The translations under genes and the position numbers were made by a program. DNA of 16,999 nt, from the NCBI GenBank assembly GCA_964459165.1, contig CAYWKM010000041.1, forward strand, positions 1 to 16,999, written 5' to 3'. Of this stretch, positions 1 through 6,378 are shown one piece after another. Source of the DNA: RGIG4074 sp964459165. Its GTDB lineage: Bacteria > Bacillota > Clostridia > Christensenellales > Borkfalkiaceae. The notes beneath the pieces are model-generated. The model saw only the letters and a list, made by a program, of their open reading frames with translations. It searched no databases and had not been told where the DNA came from. Each line of letters starts with the position of its first letter. Position 1 is the stretch's first letter.

Positions 1-228
1 AAAAGTCGGTTTTCGCTTATTCCTACCCTCTTTGACGCATCCGACGCTCCTCTCCCTCGCCGAGGAGAGAGGGAGCATTCGTTTCTTGCCCTTCTCCGTT
101 TTTCCATTTCGGAGAAGGGTATTTTTTTGCCCGAATCGTTCGTCGGTATCGCGTAAGCATGAGCCTTTCCCGTTGCGGCGTTCGCAAAATTTGATTGCGT
201 ATAGAAGCTGCGGAAGGGCTCTCTTCTT
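1..228. other. Intergenic region between convergent transcripts
   Basis: No convincing coding sequence is present here. Besides the terminator at 89-128, it holds a purine/pyrimidine-biased imperfect inverted repeat at about 49-76, where GCTCCTCTCCCTC faces GAGAGAGGGAGC. No T tract follows that repeat on either strand. A terminator for the leftward fumarase pair could not be identified. Confidence 0.5.
89..128 (+). terminator. Rho-independent terminator of a gene left of the window
   Basis: A perfect 10-bp stem (CCCTTCTCCG at 89-98 pairs with CGGAGAAGGG at 110-119) with an 11-nt loop is followed by a T-rich tract at 120-128. The tract lies on the + strand side only, so it ends a rightward transcript whose gene is outside the window. 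The opposite flank is not T-rich on the minus strand, so the hairpin is unlikely to serve the leftward fumarase genes. Confidence 0.85.
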
Positions 229-759
229 TTATAGGATGGAATCGTAAACGCTGTTTCCGTAGCTGTCGATCGCCACGATTAACGGAAAGTCGACGACCTC
301 CAACCGATGCACCGCCTCGCTCAACAGATCGGGGAAGGCGATGCATTCGCTCGTCTTGATCGCTTTTCCGTAAACGGCTCCCGCGCCGCCGATCGCCGCG
401 AAGTAAACGCGACGGTTCCTGATCAGAGCTTGTCTTACCTCCTCGCTCATTTCACCTTTGCCGATCATGCCTCCGAGTCCCAAATCGAGCAGACGGGGCG
501 CATAGGGATCCATTCTCGCGGAGGTGGTGGGACCGCAGCTTCCGGACGCCATGCCGGGCTTTGACGGGCAAGGACCTGCGTAATAGAGATAGGCGTTTTT
601 CAGCGCGAAGGGGAGGGGCTCTCCCTTATCCAGATATTCAAAGATCCTCTTGTGCGCGCAATCCCTCGCAGTGAGAATGGTTCCGCTCAACAATATGCCG
701 TCTCCCGCGCGAAGCGAGGCGATATCCGCCTCCGTCAAGGGCAATTGCAATCTTTTCAT
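229..759 (-). CDS. Fe-S fumarate hydratase (or tartrate dehydratase), beta subunit
   Basis: This 176-aa protein matches the C-terminal (beta) half of class I iron-sulfur hydro-lyases, which reversibly hydrate fumarate to malate or act on L-tartrate. The family signatures are visible: GTILTARDCAHKR near residue 26, YYAGPCPSKPG near 59, GPTTSARMD near 76 and MIGKG near 98. The usual SGRMD and GPAP forms read SARMD and GPCP here, which are mild deviations. The ATG at 759 is preceded by AAAAGGAGGT (complement of 771-780), which lies inside the end of the alpha gene, and the two genes are 4 nt apart, so translation is probably coupled. The protein should pair with the alpha subunit in the cytoplasm. 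Sequence alone does not separate fumarase from tartrate dehydratase. The absence of a separate tartrate operon favours fumarase. Confidence 0.9.
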   Translation of the reverse strand: MKRLQLPLTEADIASLRAGDGILLSGTILTARDCAHKRIFEYLDKGEPLPFALKNAYLYYAGPCPSKPGMASGSCGPTTSARMDPYAPRLLDLGLGGMIGKGEMSEEVRQALIRNRRVYFAAIGGAGAVYGKAIKTSECIAFPDLLSEAVHRLEVVDFPLIVAIDSYGNSVYDSIL

Positions 760-763
760 TTTT

Positions 764-1603
764 TTATAATACCTCCTTTTCGCACCGTACGCAGTGGCAT
801 TGAATGTTCACGGCTACGGGAAGTCCCGCAATATGCGTAGGCGCGACCTCGCACGAGACGGAGAGGGCGGTCGTATCGCCCTGAAACCCTTGCGCGCCGA
901 TGCGCAGGGCGTTAATTCTTTCGAGCGCGATTTCCTCGATGCGGCGGATATCCTCCCTTTCGTGACGGCTTCCGAGCTCGCGCGTGAGCGCCTTTTTTGC
1001 GAGAAAAGCGCAGGAATCGAAGGAACCGCCGATTCCCACGCCTACGCAGACGGGCGGGCAGGGGCGCGAACCTGCGGCTTTCACCGTCTCCACGATGCTG
1101 TCGATGACGCCTTCTACGCCCCTTGCGGGGGTGAGCATATAAAGCTTACTCATGTTTTCGCTTCCGAATCCCTTCGGCAAAAAGACGACGTTGATTCGAT
1201 CGCCCGCGACGATCTCAGTGTGAATATTGGCGGGCGTGTTGTCCGCCGTATTCTTTCGGGTGATCGGGTCGCAGACGCTCTTTCGGAAGTACCCGTCGGC
1301 GTACGCTCTTCTCACCCCGTCGTTGATCGCGTCGGAGAGAAGCTTGCCTTTCAGAAAAACCTCCTGACCGATTTCGAGGAGAACGACGCTCATGCCGGTA
1401 TCCTGACAGACGGGCATGGCGTTTTCTTCCGCCACCCGCGCGTTTCTTACGACGGTTTCCAGCGCGAAGGCGGCGGCGGGGGACGTTTCCCTTTCGAGCG
1501 CTTCATTCAGCGCTCTCTTGCAGGAATCGGTGAGATGAACGCCCGCGCGCAGAGCCGTTTTGTAGACGGTTTCCTCGATTTCTTTCGTATCGATAATTCT
1601 CAT
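764..1603 (-). CDS. Fe-S fumarate hydratase (or tartrate dehydratase), alpha subunit
   Basis: This 279-aa protein is the N-terminal catalytic [4Fe-4S] half of a two-subunit class I fumarase-type hydro-lyase. Likely cluster ligands are C66 in PVCQDTG, C182 in the CPP motif and C269 near the C terminus (IQCHC). Other family motifs are PKGFGSENMS (about 143-152), GVGIGGSFDSCA (188-199) and IGAQGFQGDTTAL (235-247); the last differs from the usual GFGG/GLGG form. Several further cysteines (C186, C198, C271, C274) are present. The length is normal for an alpha subunit. The ATG at 1603 has GAGGT a few bases upstream. The gene is first in a two-gene leftward operon and is read divergently from the CPBP gene. 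In the cell it would supply or consume malate in a partial TCA pathway. No other TCA gene lies in the window. Confidence 0.92.
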   Translation of the reverse strand: MRIIDTKEIEETVYKTALRAGVHLTDSCKRALNEALERETSPAAAFALETVVRNARVAEENAMPVCQDTGMSVVLLEIGQEVFLKGKLLSDAINDGVRRAYADGYFRKSVCDPITRKNTADNTPANIHTEIVAGDRINVVFLPKGFGSENMSKLYMLTPARGVEGVIDSIVETVKAAGSRPCPPVCVGVGIGGSFDSCAFLAKKALTRELGSRHEREDIRRIEEIALERINALRIGAQGFQGDTTALSVSCEVAPTHIAGLPVAVNIQCHCVRCEKEVL

Positions 1604-1629
1604 AGACGACCTCGTTTTGTATAAAACTC

Positions 1630-1661
1630 GCCGCCCGAAAGACGGCTACGGTGATATTATA
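1630..1661 (-). promoter_or_regulatory. Candidate fumarase operon promoter and leader hairpin
   Basis: On the minus strand a TATAAT box (complement of 1656-1661) sits about 50 nt upstream of the alpha-subunit start. The -35 at 17-bp spacing reads TTTCTT, which is weak. Just downstream of the expected start, a 6-bp stem with one G-U pair (complement of 1630-1646, loop TTTCG) would form in the leader. The -10 call is by match only. Confidence 0.4.
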
Positions 1662-1692
1662 TAAAATTTTATAAAAAAAAGAAAGAAATAAT

Positions 1693-1726
1693 TTGCTATT
1701 TTTTTATGAAATGCTATAATTTTCTC
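1693..1726 (+). promoter_or_regulatory. Promoter of the CPBP gene, apparently leaderless
   Basis: TTGCTA at 1693-1698 and TATAAT at 1715-1720 are separated by 16 bp, and the -10 is extended by TGC. The start ATG at 1727 lies exactly where +1 is expected, and there is no Shine-Dalgarno sequence before it. The mRNA may therefore begin at the start codon. Confidence 0.65.
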
Positions 1727-2632
1727 ATGGAAAATAAAAAACTCATCACGTCGTTGAAAGAACCCAAGGCGGGCGGATTTCTCTTTTCCGTCGTCGCCTG
1801 TCTGCCCGTTATCCTGAGCCTTATCTTTTCTGTCGTCGTCTATGCGCTTTTATCCGGCGGCGCGATCGGAGAGGATTACGGCGAGAGCGATTGGTATTTA
1901 TATTGCGCGTTCCTGCTTCCCCAGTTATGCTTTGCGGCGGCGGTCGTCTTCTTTATCCGATATACGAATACGCCCGTAAGGAGCGTTTATCGCGGGGCTC
2001 GTCCCAAGTATTTTCTCATCGCCGTTCTTTTGCAGTTCGGACTCTTGTCCCTCTCGCAGGTAAATACCTACTTTGTGGAATTTTTAGGGAAGCTCGGCTT
2101 CCCCGGAGCGGAACAGAGCATCGCGATTCCTTCGTTGGACGGATTCGGCTTTGTCGCCGTTCTCTTGGTCGTCGCCCTGCTCCCCGCGATTTTTGAGGAA
2201 ACCGTCTTTCGCGGAATTATGATCGGTTCGATGAAAAAATGCGGGATTCTCTTTACCGTTTTCGTGAGCGGCGCGCTCTTTGCGCTCTTCCACGAGAAGC
2301 CTGTCCAGACGGTCTACCAATTCGCCTGCGGCTGCGCTTTTGCGCTCGTGGCGATCAGAAGCGGAAGCGTCCTTCCCACGATTCTTTCGCATTTTCTCAA
2401 CAATGCGTTCATCGTCGTTTTGTATAAAATGGGATTGGGAGAGAGTTTCGGTTCGATCGCCTTTTATATCCTTTCGGGGGTAGTTTTGGCGGCGACGCTC
2501 GGGTATTTGATTTTCGTCGATAAAAACGGCAACGGAAGGGAGAAGGGGGGCGAAAAGGAATTTTTGCTTTGGGCGCTCGTCGGCATTCTCGTCTGCGCCG
2601 TCATGTGGATAACGGGGCTGTTTGCGATATGA
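1727..2632 (+). CDS. CPBP-family intramembrane glutamic endopeptidase-like protein
   Basis: This 301-aa, strongly hydrophobic protein with about seven or eight membrane segments carries the CPBP (Abi/CAAX protease-like) signatures: EETVFR (EExxxR) in its middle, FALFH (FxxxH), then HFLNN (HxxxN) further on. These are the active-site motifs of the Rce1-like glutamate protease fold. Bacterial members serve in bacteriocin self-immunity, protein processing or unknown roles, and the substrate cannot be told here. The ATG at 1727 is chosen because it follows the promoter at the right distance; the ATG at 1706 would lie upstream of the -10 box. The 3' end overlaps rlmH by 4 nt (ATGA), so this gene and rlmH are probably co-transcribed. 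Confidence 0.88.
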   Translation: MENKKLITSLKEPKAGGFLFSVVACLPVILSLIFSVVVYALLSGGAIGEDYGESDWYLYCAFLLPQLCFAAAVVFFIRYTNTPVRSVYRGARPKYFLIAVLLQFGLLSLSQVNTYFVEFLGKLGFPGAEQSIAIPSLDGFGFVAVLLVVALLPAIFEETVFRGIMIGSMKKCGILFTVFVSGALFALFHEKPVQTVYQFACGCAFALVAIRSGSVLPTILSHFLNNAFIVVLYKMGLGESFGSIAFYILSGVVLAATLGYLIFVDKNGNGREKGGEKEFLLWALVGILVCAVMWITGLFAI

Positions 2633-3066
2633 TCAAGATTCGTCTCGTCGTCGTCGGGAAAATAAAAGAGAGCTTTTATCGGGAAGCCGTCGCGGAATAT
2701 TTAAAGAGAATGAGCCGCTTCGCAAAGGTAGAGATCAGGGAACTTCCCGAACGCAATACGCTGAAAGAAGAGGGGGAGGAGATTATTCGCTCTTTAAAGG
2801 GGTACGTCTTCGTCCTCGCGGTCGAGGGGGAAAAGACGTCCAGCGAAAAATTGGCGGAAAAGATTCGCAAGCTCGTCGATTCGGGAAAAGAGATGACCTT
2901 TGTCGTCGGTTCTTCGTACGGACTTTCCAAGGAAGTGAAGGAAAAGGCGGATTGCAAGCTCTCCTTTTCGGACCTGACTTTTCCGCATCAGCTAATGCGC
3001 GTCGTTTTGTTGGAACAGATCTACCGCGCCTTTATGATCAATTCGGGGAGCGAATATCATAAGTAG
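2629..3066 (+). CDS. rlmH: 23S rRNA (pseudouridine-1915-N3)-methyltransferase RlmH
   Basis: This 145-aa SPOUT-family methyltransferase uses SAM to methylate pseudouridine 1915 in helix 69 of 23S rRNA on assembled 70S ribosomes. The start MIKIRLVVVGKIK is typical. FVVGSSYGLS (about 91-100) corresponds to the SAM-binding FVIGGSxGL loop, with Ser replacing one Gly. The C terminus, running LTFPHQLMRVVLLEQIYRA then ending in YHK, is the family hallmark. It is about 10 residues shorter than the E. coli and Bacillus proteins, mostly in the middle. The ATG lies inside the CPBP stop region (ATGA), so it is probably translated by coupling; only a weak GGGG stretch precedes it. Confidence 0.97.
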   Translation: MIKIRLVVVGKIKESFYREAVAEYLKRMSRFAKVEIRELPERNTLKEEGEEIIRSLKGYVFVLAVEGEKTSSEKLAEKIRKLVDSGKEMTFVVGSSYGLSKEVKEKADCKLSFSDLTFPHQLMRVVLLEQIYRAFMINSGSEYHK

Positions 3067-3157
3067 TTTGATTTTTTCGGAGTATTTCGTCGAGGAAAGA
3101 GGATTTTATCCGTATTTTTATATTAATTTGAAGCAGTCAAAAAATATCCGTTCGCCA

Positions 3158-3163
3158 TATACT
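3158..3163 (+). promoter_or_regulatory. Candidate -10 box next to the M14 start codon
   Basis: TATACT at 3158-3163 lies 5 nt before the ATG at 3169, placing the predicted transcription start within about one base of the start codon. There is no good -35 (the best is GTCAAA at 16-bp spacing) and no Shine-Dalgarno sequence. Supports a possible second leaderless gene, but weakly. Confidence 0.4.
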
Positions 3164-3168
3164 GAACC

Positions 3169-3978
3169 ATGGATATTTATAAAAAGGTCGAACGTTTTTA
3201 CGATTCATACCGCGGGAAAAAAACGATTATCGGCAAGAGCGTCTTCGGGAGAAATCTCTACGCTTTTTTCGTCGGCAATCCTTACGGCTTCAAAGGGATT
3301 TGTCAGTACGCCATTCACGCCAGAGAATGGGTCACGGCGGTTCTCGCGCTCGAACAGATCTTATACGGCGTGGGCAGGGGCGGCGTTTGGTTTCTTCCCC
3401 TCATGAATCCGGACGGCGCGCAGCTCTGTCAAAAGGGAATCAACAGCGTCAGAGGAGAGTATGCGAGAAGGAATCTTGTCGCCGTCAACGGCGGTTACGA
3501 CTTTTCGCTTTGGAAGGCGAACGTCAACTGTGTGGATCTCAACGTCAACTTCGACGCGGGGTGGGGGAAGGGAGAGAGGAATATCCGAGTTCCCGCGAGC
3601 GAAAATTACATCGGAAGCTTTCCCTTTTCGGAGCCGGAAACGAGGGCTCTGCGCGATTTCACGCTGAGCGTCTGCCCGCAGTTCACCGTGAGCTATCATA
3701 CGGCGGGGGAAGAAATTTATTGGTATTACAAGCAGAACGCTTTTTACGCGGCGAGGGATAAACGCCTTGCTTATGCGCTGAGCAGGAGCACGGGATATCC
3801 TTTGGCTTGCGCCCCCAAGAGCCACGGAGGCTATAAGGATTGGTGTATTTCAAGGCTGAAAATTCCTTCCTTTACGATAGAGGCGGGGAAGGGGACTCAA
3901 CCGTTAAAGGAAAGCGATATCGACGATATCGTCAATAAAAATTTGCGGTCGGTAAGGGATCTCTCCGATCATTGGTAA
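3169..3978 (+). CDS. M14-family zinc peptidase, gamma-D-glutamyl-diamino acid endopeptidase-like
   Basis: This 269-aa carboxypeptidase-fold metallopeptidase has zinc ligands H50 and E53 in IHAREW and H177 in VSYHTAG, with catalytic E238 in FTIEAGKG. The NPDG motif (80-83) and GYKDW (221-225) are present. Where classical carboxypeptidases have DLNRNF, it has VDLNVNFDAGWG, losing the substrate-carboxylate Arg. This points to the M14C group (ENP1/YqgT type), which cuts the gamma-D-Glu to meso-diaminopimelate bond of peptidoglycan stem peptides. No signal peptide or LysM domain is seen, so it is probably cytoplasmic and may act on recycled muropeptides; that role is inferred. tadA begins 5 nt after its stop, so they may share a transcript. 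No ribosome binding site precedes the start. Confidence 0.88.
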   Translation: MDIYKKVERFYDSYRGKKTIIGKSVFGRNLYAFFVGNPYGFKGICQYAIHAREWVTAVLALEQILYGVGRGGVWFLPLMNPDGAQLCQKGINSVRGEYARRNLVAVNGGYDFSLWKANVNCVDLNVNFDAGWGKGERNIRVPASENYIGSFPFSEPETRALRDFTLSVCPQFTVSYHTAGEEIYWYYKQNAFYAARDKRLAYALSRSTGYPLACAPKSHGGYKDWCISRLKIPSFTIEAGKGTQPLKESDIDDIVNKNLRSVRDLSDHW

Positions 3979-3983
3979 ATATT

Positions 3984-4475
3984 ATGCAGGATAAGAGGAT
4001 AAAATACATGAAAGCCGCCCTCCGCTGCGCAAAAAAAGCGGAGGAACAGGGGGAAGTCCCCATCGGCGCCGTCGTCGTGTACGAGGGAAAAATCATCGGG
4101 CGCGGATACAACCGCAGATTAAAGCTTCGGCTCGCCTCCGCTCACGCGGAAATGGCGGCGATCGATTCCGCTTGCCGCAAATTAAAGAGTTGGAGATTGC
4201 CCGGCGCGGAGATTTACGTCACGCTCGAACCCTGCCCCATGTGTATGGGGGCCATTTTGAACGCGCGTATCGACAAGCTCTATTTCGGCGCGTACGAATT
4301 AAAGGTAAAATCCTTTACCGAGGAGCTGGCTTCCTCGAATCTCGTCAATCATAAAGTGGAGGTCGAAGGGGGAGTCATGAAGGAGGAATGCTCTTTTATC
4401 CTTTCCGAATTTTTTAAAAAGATGCGCGTGCGCGAGGGGCAAAAGCCCGCCTGTGACACACAAATTAAATCATAA
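3984..4475 (+). CDS. tadA: tRNA-specific adenosine deaminase TadA
   Basis: This 163-aa protein of the cytidine/deoxycytidylate deaminase fold converts the wobble adenosine 34 of tRNA-Arg(ACG) to inosine. The zinc site is visible as H54-A-E56 (HAEMAAI), with E56 as proton shuttle, and C84/C87 in LEPCPMCMGAIL. The N-terminal stretch KKAEEQGEVPIGAVVV is typical. I chose ATG 3984 because its N terminus aligns with known TadA proteins. ATG 4008 has a better GAGG upstream but would remove the first conserved helix residues, and TTG 3972 would overlap the M14 stop. After FGAYELK the usual GGA-type loop reads VKSF, a small difference. Confidence 0.95.
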   Translation: MQDKRIKYMKAALRCAKKAEEQGEVPIGAVVVYEGKIIGRGYNRRLKLRLASAHAEMAAIDSACRKLKSWRLPGAEIYVTLEPCPMCMGAILNARIDKLYFGAYELKVKSFTEELASSNLVNHKVEVEGGVMKEECSFILSEFFKKMRVREGQKPACDTQIKS

Positions 4476-4492
4476 AATTCCGCCCGAAACGA

Positions 4493-4521
4493 TTGACTAA
4501 AAAATAAAAAGGATTTACAAT
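4493..4521 (+). promoter_or_regulatory. Promoter of prs
   Basis: TTGACT (4493-4498) and TACAAT (4516-4521) are separated by 17 bp, a close match to the vegetative consensus. The expected start near 4528 gives a leader of about 95 nt before the prs ATG. The leader can fold with GCGGAG pairing to CTCCGC (about 4539-4569). I did not recognise a known riboswitch in it. Confidence 0.75.
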
Positions 4522-4623
4522 ATATGGGCGTAAGAAGAGCGGAGCGGGTCGCGTCGAGCGTTCCTCCGCGTTCGCAAAAAGCATTGGACAAATACGATAA
4601 AATTGTTTTCAGGGAGGTACTCT

Positions 4624-5568
4624 ATGATAACTCATGGTAACGAAATTAAACTCTTTGCCGGTAATTCCAACCGTCCTTTGGCGGAAAAGATTGCCAGACA
4701 GCTTGGAACCGATCTCGGCGAAGTGGAAGTATGCACGTTTTCCGACGGAGAAATCAACGTGCATCTTGCCGAGACCGTACGAGGCAGAGATTTATTCATT
4801 ATCCAGTCCACCTCTTGTCCCGTAAACGATAATCTTATGGAACTTTTGATCATGATCGATGCGGCAAAGCGCGCCAGCGCGGGCAGAATCACCGCCGTCA
4901 TTCCCTATTTCGGTTACGCCAGACAGGACAGAAAAGCCCGTTCGAGAGATCCCATCACGGCGAAGCTCGTTGCCAATCTTCTCAGCACGGCGGGGGCGGA
5001 CAGGGTGCTCACGATGGATTTGCACGCGGATCAGATTCAGGGATTCTTCGATATTCCCGTAGATAACCTTCTCGGAGGTCCCATTCTCTATAATTATTTT
5101 GCGGACAGTAAGAATATCGACGTGGTCGTATCTCCCGACGTGGGCAGCGTAAAGAGATCGAGAAAGGTGGCGGAAAAGCTGAACGTGCCTCTCGCCATCA
5201 TCGATAAGCGTCGCCCCAAGGCAAACGTCATGGAGGTCATGAATATCATCGGCGACGTATCCGGCAAACGTTGCCTCATGGTGGACGACATGATCGATAC
5301 CGCAGGCACCATCTGTCAGGGCGCGAAGGCTTTAAAGGATTCCGGCGCGACGGAAATTTCCGCCTGTTGCAGCCATGCGGTCCTCAGCGGACCCGCGATA
5401 GAGAGAATCGAGCAGTCTCCCATCAATAAGCTCGTCATGCTCGATACGATTTCCCTTCCTCCGGAAAAGAAGCTCGAACGTATGGAAATTATTTCTACGG
5501 CGAATATTTTCGCTTCCGCCATTGAAAACGTATACTTAGACAAGCCGATGAGCAAGCTTTACGAATAA
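4624..5568 (+). CDS. prs: Ribose-phosphate pyrophosphokinase
   Basis: This 314-aa protein makes PRPP from ribose 5-phosphate and ATP, feeding purine, pyrimidine, NAD, histidine and tryptophan synthesis. It shows the class I motifs: N-terminal FAGNSNRPLAEKIA, the RQDRKARSRDPITAK catalytic loop, the metal-binding DLHADQIQGFFDIP, the flexible loop VSPDVGSVKRSR, and the PRPP-binding VDDMIDTAGTI. Length is normal. ATG 4624 is chosen because AGGGAGG (4611-4617) lies 6 nt upstream; an in-frame TTG at 4603 lacks that support. It sits ahead of pth and mfd as in many Firmicutes. Two hairpins at 5572-5599 separate it from pth, so readthrough may be limited. Confidence 0.98.
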   Translation: MITHGNEIKLFAGNSNRPLAEKIARQLGTDLGEVEVCTFSDGEINVHLAETVRGRDLFIIQSTSCPVNDNLMELLIMIDAAKRASAGRITAVIPYFGYARQDRKARSRDPITAKLVANLLSTAGADRVLTMDLHADQIQGFFDIPVDNLLGGPILYNYFADSKNIDVVVSPDVGSVKRSRKVAEKLNVPLAIIDKRRPKANVMEVMNIIGDVSGKRCLMVDDMIDTAGTICQGAKALKDSGATEISACCSHAVLSGPAIERIEQSPINKLVMLDTISLPPEKKLERMEIISTANIFASAIENVYLDKPMSKLYE

Positions 5569-5571
5569 AGA

Positions 5572-5599
5572 GAGCGACGCCGTCGCTCCCCGAAGCGTT
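5572..5599 (+). terminator. Tandem hairpins after prs, without a T tract
   Basis: GAGCGAC (5572-5578) pairs with GTCGCTC (5582-5588), 4 nt after the prs stop. CCGAA then pairs with TTCGG around a 5-nt loop at about 5589-5604, with an overlapping alternative GCGTT/AACGC. No T run follows, so this is either a 3'-end stabiliser, a weak or Rho-dependent end, or an attenuating structure. Confidence 0.4.
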
Positions 5600-5727
5600 T
5601 TCGGAACGCCGCAAGGCTGTTTGACGGTCAATCGCGATTTTTCGTCGTTTTGAAAAAATTTATAAATATTTGCGATGGATTAGGCGAGAATTTTTTTCTC
5701 TTAAACCAATAAAAAATCAAAAGAAGA

Positions 5728-5754
5728 AGCCGCCGCTTAAAACAAACGGCGGCT
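5728..5754 (-). terminator. Hairpin upstream of pth with terminator polarity on the minus strand
   Basis: AGCCGCCG (5728-5735) pairs perfectly with CGGCGGCT (5747-5754) around an 11-nt loop. The T-rich flank follows it only when read on the minus strand (complement of about 5707-5727). No leftward gene ends here, so it is either an antisense-transcript terminator or simply a stable stem in the pth leader. Confidence 0.45.
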
Positions 5755-5781
5755 CTTATCGTCGAAAACGGAGGAACGGAA

Positions 5782-6348
5782 ATGTATCTTATCGTAGGGC
5801 TGGGCAATCCCGAAAAACAATATGAAAAGACTTTCCACAATATGGGGTTTATCGCCGCAGGCGATATTGCGGAAAAGCTCGGAACAAAATTTAAGAAGAA
5901 CGAATGCGAGGCGTCCGTCGCAGAGGCGTACGTGAAGGGAGAAAAGGTGATCGTCGCCCGTCCCCTCACTTACATGAATAACAGCGGACGTGCGGTAAAG
6001 CAGCTGATGAATAAATATAAAACGCCGCCCGAACGTCTCCTCGTCGTATACGACGATTACGACCTTCCTAAGGGAAGCGTGAGGATCCGCGCCGGCGGAA
6101 GCGCCGGCACGCACAACGGTATGCGAAGCGTCATCGGGGAAACGGGACTCACGAATTTTCCCCGTATTCGCATCGGTATTCGCGACGACGAGGTAAAAGC
6201 CCCGATTATCGATTACGTTCTTTCCCAAATCAAAAAGGAGGATTACGAATTGTTTGCTTCCGCTTCGGAAAGGGCGGCGGACGCCGCCGTCGCGTTTGTT
6301 TCGGGCGAGACGATTGAAAACGTGATGAACAAGTACAACGTTCGGTAA
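5782..6348 (+). CDS. pth: Peptidyl-tRNA hydrolase
   Basis: This 188-aa enzyme cleaves the ester bond of peptidyl-tRNAs released from stalled ribosomes, recycling tRNA. Active-site residues are visible: N9 in GLGNP, H19 in FHNMGF (the catalytic base), N66 in YMNNSG, D91 in VVYDDYDLP and N112 in SAGTHNGMRS. Two family positions differ: the usual TRHN reads TFHN and GNPG reads GNPE. The length equals the usual 185-195. GGAGG at 5770-5774 lies 7 nt before the ATG. mfd begins 30 nt after its stop, so pth and mfd are probably one transcript. No convincing promoter was found in 5600-5769. Confidence 0.97.
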   Translation: MYLIVGLGNPEKQYEKTFHNMGFIAAGDIAEKLGTKFKKNECEASVAEAYVKGEKVIVARPLTYMNNSGRAVKQLMNKYKTPPERLLVVYDDYDLPKGSVRIRAGGSAGTHNGMRSVIGETGLTNFPRIRIGIRDDEVKAPIIDYVLSQIKKEDYELFASASERAADAAVAFVSGETIENVMNKYNVR

Positions 6349-6378
6349 TTTTGCGCGAATGGAAATGAAAGGAATTTT

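Noticed and set aside
794..1624. Long plus-strand open frame (276 codons) antisense to the fumarase alpha gene
   Set aside because: The minus strand encodes a complete conserved enzyme; the plus frame is a shadow of its codon bias with no family resemblance.
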